Shown: piece by piece, positions 46,505 to 58,500 of the stretch | Layout of the letters: each line of letters opens with the position of its first letter | Position numbering within the stretch: the stretch's first letter is position 1 | Source: Rugalucina vietnamica | Lineage: Eukaryota; Mollusca; Bivalvia; Lucinida; Lucinidae | Direction: 5' to 3' | DNA length: 64,000 nucleotides | NCBI GenBank assembly: GCA_964017185.1 | Contig: OZ024880.1 | Span: 43,165,071-43,229,070 of the forward strand | Notes under the pieces: model-generated | What the model saw: the letters and a program-made list of their open reading frames with translations, nothing else | What the model was told of the DNA's origin: nothing | Database searches by the model: none | Made by a program: the position numbers and the translations under genes

Positions 46505-49500
46505 TCAAATCGTGCTCTCGTATTTTTCGACAGTTTCTGTCGGTTGCATTTCTACCTCCTCTATCTTAATGATTTCCAGCATGTGTTGCCGCTCGGTTTC
46601 CCAGGCTCGCAGTCGCGGTAACGGCATCCCCAGAACGGCCCCCAAACACATCAGTGCACCAACCACATGTAAACTAATATCAACATTGAGATCTTCTGAA
46701 AGAGAAATGGTAATATATGGTTAATTTTCTAAATATTATTATGGTAAAAAAACACTTAAACTTCAAACTTAGTACTGCAGGAGCAATCAACTTCTTTAAG
46801 CTTTTTAAACTTGGAACAATTTTCATTTTTTGTGAAGATCAAGATTCTTAGGGAGAGAAAAATGTTTGCCAAAAATATGTAACAGATTTAACAGATTGAA
46901 TTTTGTTTCTCATCAAGGACAGTCAAAAAATTAATAATGTAAATGAACACCCAAATTTAGCTCAGATACCCCTATTAAGTTTAATATATGCTATCTAATT
47001 CAAATTTTGACATCTTATCCTATAATGATGATATTTTCAAACAGACAGGCCTTGCCCAAGTTTATGTAAAACAAGCGAGAGTCAACCTATTTCAATAATC
47101 ACCTACAGACACAGTACTATCAGAGTCTGCTCTTCTAACTAATTCATCTGCACATTCTTAACAATTTCCATTTTTGAAAACCTTTTTTTTTTAATAAATT
47201 TTAGGTTAACTACAGCAATAATTTCAGTGGCCAAACAATTTTAGGACCTTTACAGCATAAAGCAGTGACATATCAGATAACAAGACAAACACCCAGGGCG
47301 ACTGTACTGTTTCAAAAAGGTCAGGGTTACAGCCAAAACTTGATTGTCACACCTAGGTAAAGATGTGATAACACTAATTAGACATACATTAATGTAACCC
47401 TTGCTAAAAAATCTTACCAAAAGATTGGAGAGCCAGGGTTTGAACTCATAACCCTTGGTTTACCAGGCATGAAGCTTCAGCATAAAGGCTTTTTAACAGA
47501 CTTTCCAAGGAGAAAGTTCTGGTTTTATTGTAAATTTCAATTATTGAAGGTAAGGAAGCAAAGAGGCCACATATTTGTTTTAGTTATTTCCCATAACCCT
47601 CCTTCAGATTTCAGGGGTATACCATAACCTCTTTATAACATAGTTCATTACGGCACAGGTTCGGATTAACATTTGTTGTAGTCATGTCACGGACCTGTTA
47701 TCTAGATTTAAAGGAACTCACCTGAAATAAATGACCCTGCCACGACAGCCAGACCCTGGAACATAATGAGTAGCCCGAAACATCCCGACAGTTTCTCCAA
47801 GCCGTAGAGCTCAATCAGAAATATTGACCTCAGGGCAACAAACGTAGCTGAAACAAAACAAAATAACTTTTATATGGTACTATGCATCAAATGCATGATA
47901 GCTGAAAGTGTAAATCTCATGTTATTCTTCAGCGAAACACACATTCCCTTATGACAACACTTGTTAGATGCACGTCAGAGAGCAGTACAAGACTATACAT
48001 GTTATTTGGGTCACTGGAAATTAATTAAATCTTAGGTAATGAGTGTCCAGCACTGAAAGGGGCTATCAATCTTTATCGATGGGTGGTCAAAGTCACTTCT
48101 CCTTAATGTCTCAAACTTCTCCCTGTTTGCGCTGGAAGGAGAAGTCACTTCTCTCTGCTGTCATGGGCTAGCACGAGCCCTGTACAAGTATTAAGATGCA
48201 TGATGTTCAGAGGCTTATTACAGTTCAACCTCATTATAATATGCCTCACTATGATGCAGTTTTCAATATAACACGGCCATTTCATGGCTTCCAAACTAAT
48301 TATTTTGCTTTACATGTATGTATGGAGTAAGGAACCTCGCTAATAATGGTATCCCTTATACATGTAGTATGATCTGTGCCTACGGTCCATATAGATAGCG
48401 TAATAATGAGGATGACCTGACCTACTTCTTCCAAGAGAAATTATAATCCTCCGAGAACTGAATATAAACAAGCATACAGCTTGCATTTTCTGATAGTCAG
48501 ACCCTGACTTTCCTTTGTGTTACTGGGTGAGTGACAACCAGCCTGCACTGATAAACCATTATGGTCAAGTCATACAGCCTTATCAGAGAGAAAAGAATCT
48601 AGGTCCAAATAGGTTATCAAAAGTACCAATAGGTTAACAACAGGAGCACTCCAGTTTTATCAGTGCAAAATAAGCAATTGAACTGTGGTAGATTTGGCAA
48701 ATTCAATATAAACCACAAATTACTATCTACTATCACATGGGTAACGAGAAAACCAGGCTTTGTACCAAGGTTTAGGCAAGGCTTGGGACAAAATCTTGAT
48801 ATTGCAGATGTAGACATCCAGAAACTAGTGTTTGTACTGTTCATCCTAAAAATATGAAATCATCAAGTAGAATGCATAGGTCTGCACTTTTTACCTTATT
48901 TTTTATGTTAACCTACGTCACAATTTCACAAACTATGAACTATTCCCATGACGAAGCTAGAAATAACAAAGCTATCAAATTGATGTATTACCTAGTGCAT
49001 GCACTGCAATCATCAAAATCTATGAGGCAATCTTAATGCATGTTGGAAAATCTTGTTTTAAAACATAGCAAAACTGGTTTGAAGTAGTTTTACAAATGAA
49101 TTAACTATACCTACAAAAGATCAAAGACATAAAAACAACACAAAAGATTATTCAGCAAACTTCAACCATAGCCTTATTCAGCAATATTTTTTCTCCATTT
49201 TTCATATTTATGTACTTATTCTGTTTGAGAGAACCAACAGTTTTGCTGTCAATGCAAAGGTTCTAGCCTTCTTCTGTGATTGTACAGGCCAGTTTGTGTC
49301 AGACCTGGTTGGAAATCCTGAAGCCCTGTTTTCTCGTGTCGCGGCTCATATTGTAGTGAAAAGATAAACAACAACTGGGCAATTATGCTTATATGGTACT
49401 TTTTGTGATTCATCACTCTTCCCTAAAATAAAACAAAAACATGTTTATCTTGTTTTTACATTAAATGTCTGGAAAATATGTTATTATATAAGAGCTGACA

Positions 49501-52500
49501 TTCTGCATCGGTTATCACTTTCTAATTGTTTTCTTAGATGGGTGACAAAATACATGGCTGTTGTTTCTGCAGGTTGGCTGATGTCATGTAAGCACTTTGA
49601 CTTGCCTCTATTTTCACCATTATTGCTCAAACCATTGATTGTGGCTCACAGCAGTTCTAACGAGGTAATGAGGACCCACAATCTATTTTTTTATTTTAGG
49701 CTTAACGTCCCAGTCAACAATTTTTCAGTCATGTCGGGCTTCCTGGGTTTAACCAGTACTGTAGGGAGTTCATGTGTCTTGCTCAAGGACACAACACAGT
49801 TCAAACGCAGGACCTCTCGATTTTGAGTCCGACGATCTACCACTATGCCACCACGCTCCCTAAAAAATGACATTAAAGATCGTTATTGGCAGGATCCACA
49901 ATCTATGTTTCAGTTTTACTATATGTTATATTCTTTTCATGGACATGTTTTCCCGATGGCCATCAGTAACTCAGGGTCCATATTTAGGACTATGCAATGT
50001 ATCTTGCACATGGACACAAAATGTGGTGGTACCTGGTTTGAAAGCCTTGATTTGCCAGATACTCTATCACAGACACTGAGTCAACACGACTTGCCTCTAT
50101 TTTCATTTGCGGTGCACATTCATGACTGCATCAATGGCAAGTTCGAGTTCACATGTACTTCCTCTCCAAATACATGCAGTGATGTCATACAGTCTGTCAA
50201 TATTAATATTTTTGTTGATCATCTTTTCTAAAGCTGTACTGATTACACCCTGAGCCACGACAAAATCTGTCTTTGGGGTTTCCAACCAGGTCTGACAACA
50301 ATCAGCCTGTACAGCCACAGAGGAAGGTCAGAGGCTTGAAATTTTGGATTTAATAAGGAGTTGGATTTTACTATCGGTGAAGCAAAAACAAAAGCATGCA
50401 ATCAGCTGTGCAGCTTTGTTTACCAATAATTATGGGGAAAACTGGTTTTCTTCCTCAAAACTGCACTGCTTACACCCTATGATCCAGAGTCATGCCTGTT
50501 GGCTTAATACACAGCTGAAACAGCAGCTGGCTGCTTGTAATCATCATTATCAGCTTATATAAACCTCTGTAGAACAAAACACACTTTTGCATAAGGAGAC
50601 GCAAAGACGCAGATCAGCTTCTCAGTATGTGTGCAGCGATAAGCGGCAATGTTTTTGCCTAATGGATTGTGCATTCTCCCGTCTTACTAAATCCAAAATT
50701 TCAAGCTTACAGCCACATATTCTGTGACCGTAAAGCCTGGTTTATGTGGATACGTTCTGAAACTTCCACGAACTGGCCAGAACTGGTTTTCTCATATAGT
50801 CTCTAATTATTAGCCTTCGCGTGAACCAACAAACTAGCCTGCACAGTCACAGAAAATGCTAGAAGCTTGAAATTTCGGTTTTAAGAAGATGAGGGATTGT
50901 ACTATCCATCTAGCGAAAACAAAGGCGCTGATCAGATCAGCTGTGCAGTAATCTGTGTCTTTGTTTTCGCATATACCGATTGTCGGTTTTCTGGTGCCGT
51001 GGCTAATATGCCACTTCATGAGGAAATCTGCCTGCAGTGTTTCTGACCAGATCTTATATAAACCAGGCTGCACACCTCGTATAAACACTACAGCCATGAT
51101 GATTTGAATTTTAGGAGAAGATATAACTTAAAACTACTGGACTTAGCTTTTGTTTTCGAACTTCCCAAAAGCAGTTTTTTTCTCATAATATCCCCCAGAT
51201 TAGTTTACATAAAATGTCAACAACCTAGGTTCACATATACCACAAAACCTGCAGAATACTACTAGTCATGTCTGTAGCTGCAAGCAAGATTTGAACCAAT
51301 TTCAAACTTGATGAATGTGTTGTACATACACATGTGTTTTCAAAAAAAACTTGCAATCTCTATATTCAATGTATTGCAAACCCAAGCAAGGTGACAATAA
51401 AAGCCAAAAAGACGAAGGCAGCAACAATGCAGAGATTTTTCTTTATAAGAGAGACGTAACTAAACTTGAGTATGTTAACTCCGAACTTGGATTCAGGACA
51501 CATTTCCATACCAGACCTTTTTCTCGCAGTGGCTGGTATGACTAATGTGAGTGGTTGATAATATAAACCCAGCAGAGAATCCTGCATAACTATAATACCC
51601 TCCTGCTATATGGTGAGGAGGTAGACATAAAATCTTTTTTTTTTTCAACAGCTTGATATTTGGATTTTTTTTTTCTTTAGAAACTCTACTAGCTCTAAAA
51701 CTGATGACATGACATATATATGGTGTTACACATTCAACTACATGTATTTTTAGGTCATGTGCCTAGACATGTGTGTCAGGTAGTAGAGAATATGGGACAT
51801 AACTACTGTGACAGTAAGTGTGACCTGACATATACTAGTGGGACAAAAATGTATGTGCCGTATCATCAATGTCATGAGAAGAGATTTTTGCCGATGCAAA
51901 AACAAAGGCACAGATCAACTGTGAAATATCTAGTCCAATATCCAACATCTGTCATAGTAATTGTGTCGACTAATGGGACATTGATATGCTAAAAATTCTG
52001 GCACCAATTCACAAGTCTTTGGCATCATTTAGCAATCAAACTCGCAGTCTTCTCTATGAGACTTAGATATTGAAAGATCAGTCAAGACCTTGGCTTTATT
52101 TACACAGACCAGTCTGTACATACATAGGATAAGCATATCTTTATGACTCCAACTGAAATAGTGAGGAGATTTATGATCTATGAGCTTAAGAATGTCACAA
52201 AAAAAAACAACAAATGTTCGATGGTTTCCAAACAGATCTTACACAAACCAGTATGTGCAGTCACTGAAGAGGGCTTGCTATTAAAAGAAGCAAAAACAAA
52301 GGTGCTTATCAGCTGCCTGATCTTTGTCATGTAAAAAGTAGATTAACTCTCAATGCGGCTAATATAAGACATATAATATTCAATGTTCAAGAGCAGCAGG
52401 AGGCTTACTCATCTAACACTTATGTGACTTAGTTTGGGATAGTGTTTTATGAGCACAGGACAAAGATCAACCTGCACATTTATACAGTCTTATTAGCTTA

Positions 52501-55500
52501 CAGTCTTTTTTTCTGTTTGTTTTATTCTGCTTTTGCTTTTGTAATAAGAACAGTACCTTGCCACTAGAAATGGTGTGAGACTGTGCGTGAGAAAACCAAC
52601 AATTTGGTTTCCCACCAGGCCCGACACACAAAACCTGCCTGTACAGTTTCAGAAAACGTCTAGAAGACTGAAATTTCGGTTTTAAGAGAGAAGAGAAATT
52701 GTACTATTCGTGCAGCGAAAACAAAGGCGCTGATCAGCTTCGCAGTTACTGCGAAGCTGATCTGCGCCTTTGTTTTCGCATAGGCAAAAATCCGGTTTTC
52801 TCACGATGCTGCTCATATAATCTCCAGCTAAGACAGGTTTTTGTAAGCATCTATATATGTCACAAACAAGTAATATCATAAATTCACATCATACAATCAG
52901 GGCAGGTTCACTTGTGTTGTGCAAGTATAACAGTGAAAACCCAATTATTATGAAAGTAATGAACATCCAAGAAGTGTGTCAATATTTTTTCATTGAATTC
53001 ATCTAAATCTACAACATTCTCGAAACGTAGTTAATGTACACACTATTTTATCCTAATAACTTCTTAAAACCAGTTAGCAAATGAGTACATGTACATTATT
53101 AAAACATAATTACCTAAAGTGACATTTATTTCATTTCTTTTTTCTGTTTGTTTTATTTGTTGCTTAACATCCCAATCAACAGCTATGGTCAATTATTGAG
53201 AATGTCATGACATCCAAAATGTGCTTCAAATTTTTTGTAAAATGGTTCTGATTGTGCCAGTTCCTGGGCATTGCCGATATTTTTTTACTTTTCAAAACTC
53301 ACCTGTGAATAAGCCAAAAAAGGCTGCGTAGAATGAGAGCGCCGCGTTGTCCACAAACATGGGACCCAGGAAAGACAATAGTCCAGCTATCATAACACAA
53401 ACATTATTGAGGTGCACAGAGCTCGCCCAGGGTCTGTCGGCGAACCAAGCGAACACCAAGCGCCCTATCATGTTGGCGACACAAAGTATTGAGATCAGGA
53501 ACAGCGAATTCTCTGTAGAGATGCCCAAGCCCTGGGCCTTCACGGGAAGCAGAAGGCATGCTAGGCGAAAAGCTGAAAAATAAAATGGATTTCTACATAA
53601 GTTTATAATTCATTGCTTCAAAAAATAAAAGATATATGACAAAATTTTGATGCTCAGAGTCTAAATGGTTATCATATGAGCCGCTGCAAGAAAACAAAAA
53701 ACATACACAGTTGATCAGTGCCTTTGTTTTCGCCAGTACAATCCCTCTACTTCTTAAATTCAAAATTTCAATCTTCTAGCCTGCTTCTATGACTGTACAG
53801 GCCACTTTGTATCAGACCCTGTTGGTTTTCTCATGCAAAGGCTCATATTGCTTGCATAAGCACAATGTAAGACACAATTTCTACTCATGTTGCCTATTTT
53901 AATCATTTCAAGCCATTAAAAAAATAAACAGCAATTTATATTCGGATACAATTTTATATTAAACCACCTGCATGACCTGCTATACATTGTGACCCGCTGG
54001 AAATGTCAAGGTGTTATTTTACCTGTGTCACATTTTTATTAGTCCAAAAATAGAAGTGCTGAGCAGGCGAAAAAAAATGGTTTACCAAAATAATGCAATA
54101 TTTTGTCAAGTTTTTGTAAAACCATTTTTATTCTGTCCACAGCAGAAGCACATTGTCATGTTATACCCATTAAATCACACTCCAGCAGGTATAATTAATC
54201 TCCATAACGAGATTCAAATAAATGTGGCTTAAAATTGTAACTTACAAATTTAGAAGTGCCTCATGAAGCGGGACACATAATTTAAGGTTTTTGAACTTTG
54301 TTATGTTTACTAGAAGTTTAATTGCAAAACATGAACGTGATGTAAGACCATTGCATCTGACATCACGAAAACTCGCCCATGCAATATATAGTGATTTTTT
54401 TTTTCAGATGTAAAAAATGAAAATTTCAACAGGAAAAATTGATGTGTTTTAATAATTTCTTTTGCTCAATACATTGATTGTGGGTACTCGGTGAGGCAGT
54501 TCTAATGAGTACCAACAATCTATGTTTTGGATAAAAAAAGGTAAACACCTGCATACCCCATTTTTGCTATATAAAGGTGGGGTATGACTGGGTATACATT
54601 ATACGAACAAGTTATCCTGATGCATGAATGTGATGTATTTTAAAGACCATTGCATATAGATAGATTACAATAGAGACAGATAGATGAAGGCTGTTTTTGT
54701 TATTTTCGGTTCAATTCTTTTTACTTGAACAAGTTCAGTGTCAGCAATTTTATCAGGCCGACCTTAAAAAATTGTTGGTTTGCTGTGCTCCTACCTACCC
54801 ACAAAAATTGGCCCTACCCAAAAAATTTTATGGCCATGCTGGGGAAAATATTTTTTTTTAAATTAAAAAACCTAAAATCAAAGATTCAGTTTCTGGTAAA
54901 TATTTAAATCAAAACTTCCTTTAGTTAAAACGAGGTTTCAACAGTGACTCTCTTTAAATATATAGCTTTTCAACCATATTCAAGTACTGATAAAGCAAAT
55001 GAACTTTTTTTAAAGGTTCACACACAAAAAAAAAAATCACCTACCTACCTACCCACTTCCAAACTGGTGGGTAGGTGCACAGCAAACCAACAATTTATTA
55101 AGGATGGCCTCATAAGTTTAAATTTTTTCAGGGCAAGGTAAAAGCCTGACCTATCCTGACCTTGGACTCTCAGTACATATAGACCAAGATATGAGGTGTG
55201 ACGTGAGAAAACGGGTCTGAGGGGTTTCTGACCAGGTCCGACACAAACCAGCATGTAGAGTCACAGAAGAAAGCTAGAAGCTTGAAATTTTGGACTTAAG
55301 TAGAAAAGGAATTGTACTATCCGTGTAGTGAAAACAAAGGCGCTGATCAGCTGTGCAGTTACTGCACAGCTGATCTGCGCCTTTGTTTTCGCCTTGGCTA
55401 AAATCTGGTTTTCTCGCGTCACGGCTCATTTCTGAACCCAGAGATGTACACCAGCAGCCAGTTTGATTTGTGTCATCCCCAAAATAATTTTAATAATCAT

Positions 55501-58500
55501 GGCATTGTGAGAAAAAAAATTGTGGAGCGGATCGGCGCAGTTGGTAGCGCATCGGACTTTGGGCCGAGGGGTCCCCGGTTCAATCCTTGTAAGTCAGTGG
55601 CGTCGTCTGTTGCGGCCTTGAACAAGTCACATTTCCACAGCTCAATATGCATGATATGTATACATGTATTATATGTTCTTAGTTAGTCGCAATAAAAAGT
55701 TCTACAGAGCCTATGTTGATTGTTTATATATGTATGCTACTTTAAATAAAGATTATTATCATTATTATTATTGTTGTTGTTATTATTGTCTGTTAAAACA
55801 GCATACATCTAGACAAGGCAGCTTGAGTTTTGAAAAAAACGCAAACAGTAATCAGAGTGATTCACCAAAATCTCTAGGCAATAAATGTAAAGATCCTAAT
55901 CAGCTTGCACAGACATGGTAGTTGATCAGCAACACACTTGTTTGTATGCAATTGTATGCAATAAACTTAAAACCAGGTTTTCTCCTAACTCAGTTCAGCT
56001 GTACCATTTCAATACTGCCCTGACCTGTCAATTGCTATCTGAAGTTTAACCTTGTATCTCTGGATTGACCCAGATCAGACATTCTTTTCTCTATCTGGCT
56101 CATGTTTACAGTCAGTTCTTATCTTAATGGAACAGTTGGTGTTCTAAAATGGTTCAGTAAATACCTGTTCAGGTCTGTATTTTGAGATGGTATAAACTCA
56201 AAAATGAAATGAAGGATCTTAATGTTTCCCAATTTTCAAATAGAATGGCCGGTTTGACAATTATTGGTCATGTAGTTTCTTCAATTGGTGGCTACATTCT
56301 ACATGTTTTTTGTTACTGTAGGTAGTGTATTTGATTACCGGAATCTAAATGTTATTTTACAACTTGTATGTTTAAGCTTTGTACCCTCATATTGATTTCT
56401 AAACTAAAAAGAATTTACCACAAACTACACACCTGAAAAACCCGTGATTTAGAAATGGACTTCTAAATCAAACAGGATGAGTCCATTGTAGAAATGAGCC
56501 ACCAAATGGGAAAACCAACAATCTACATAGGTGAAAACAAAGGTGCAGATCAGCTTCGCATTCGATCAGCACCTTTGTTTTTGCTTTGTTTTGTTCACGG
56601 ATAGTACAATTCCTCTTCTTCTTAAATCCGAAATTTCAAGCTTCTAGCTCTTTTCTGTGCTTGTACAGCCCGGTTTGTGTCAGACCTGTTCGGAAACCAC
56701 ATAATGACATTGTTGGTTTTCCCACAAGGCGGCTCAAATCAGGGGAGACAATACTCACCTAACATTACACAGAAATTCGCTATGACCAGAATCACAAAAC
56801 TTGGCATCGTCATTAACTGAAGATCTAGGTGTCGACACAGCTTCCGCAAGAATTTAAAATTCTTATTCTCCTCCTCGTGATATACAAGTTCACCGCTTGG
56901 AACAACACTAGCCATTACACTGCCCGTAAAAGGCAGTAAAAGGTTTTTACCACTCTGTCCAGTATCAACCAGTTTTGAGTTTAAACTATTTGCACTCCCG
57001 GCTGGTGTTGAATTGTTACTAAGGAAAGACGGGTCCAGTTTATCATCCGCACATTTCTTTGGCGAGTTTATCGTGTTTATGTTCGCGGAACTGACACTAG
57101 CTTTGTTCAAGTCCGTCTCTGGCATTGTCACACTTTTGCACCATGGATCGTCCAAGGGAATTTGTTCATAACTTTTAGCCTTGAAACTTGGACTGTCCAA
57201 ACTTCCGCAACCACTGTCACTGTCCCTTTTAGGGGTTGGGGGCGTAGATGCAGCTTTGCTGACTGAAATCTTTGGCACAGGCCTAGGAGATGACTTGGGT
57301 TTATAGATTGGGTCTGTGACCACCACCTTAGGAACAATTAAAGAATTTTTAGACCTATTCAAGCTACGGGAACTAAATCCAAAAGTCTCTTTCAATCTGT
57401 TGATATACGAATTGGACTTATTCCGTAAGTCTATTTTGTCAATTTTAATAAGCCTATTGTCTTTTGTGATAATACAATTGTCTAGTGAGCCATTTGAGAT
57501 CGTCCTTTGTCGTTCCTTTTCTGCTATTAGGGCTTTCATGATTGCTCCTCTCTGAATGACGCCCCGTTTCATCCCTTTCTGCTTGGCTTTAGTGAGGGGT
57601 CGAAACAGAGCACCCCCTACAGCACAGTTCATAACTAGTCCTCCCATTATCACTGTTGTAATCTTCCAGTCGTTATCCTGTAGCAGGTGTTTGTACAATG
57701 GCGGGAAAATGAACGTTCCCACCTGAGAGCCCATGAGGGCCAGACCGGTCGCCAGGGCCCGTTTGTTGTCGAACCAAACAGCGATACAGACCACAGATGG
57801 AAGGTAAATGAGGGAAAGACCAGAGCCTGAAAAATATTAACCCTTTTATGATGAATGGACTTGCTCACTATTATCATTTGGGTGAGTCCACTTTCATTCT
57901 TAGGAGCATCAGGGATGTTTTGGGTTTTTTTGTTGTTGTTTTTTAATTCATTTTTACATGAAAATCAGAAATTCCTTGAAGCAAGCAGGATAGCCTTGGT
58001 AAACCATAAACACCTCAATTGTTTTAAATCATCTTCAATTTCTAATTTAAGCCCAATTACATGTAGGTATTTGAAAAAAAAAAGTGACATATGAGCCAAA
58101 AATATCAAATTATCATCTGATTACATAATGCTGAAATTCAAAACAGCCGATGTATGTATAACATCTGATCTACAGGTGCACTTTTAGGCAGAATACATGC
58201 TACTGTACACATCAGTCTCAGAAATAAAAAAAAATCATAAAAGTACATATGAATGATTTAACTGTGTGCTGACACATTTGTATGACAGATTATTTCAATC
58301 AAGTGGAAAAATTATAGCAAAAATCTGAGGTATTTGACTAATCACTATTTGCATAAACACTTTGGAACCTGATCTTGCATATCTTCTTGGACCAGTCTTA
58401 TCAGGGACTCAACTGCTTTTAACTTGCTTGGCTCCCTGTGATCAAACTTACCAGCAAGAAATCCATAGGTAAACCTAAGGAGGGCTATGTCTGGCATGTG

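Noticed and set aside
55519..55600. A functional tRNA gene
   Set aside because: A- and B-boxes are present, but the acceptor stem does not close and the sequence continues into a SINE body and tail.
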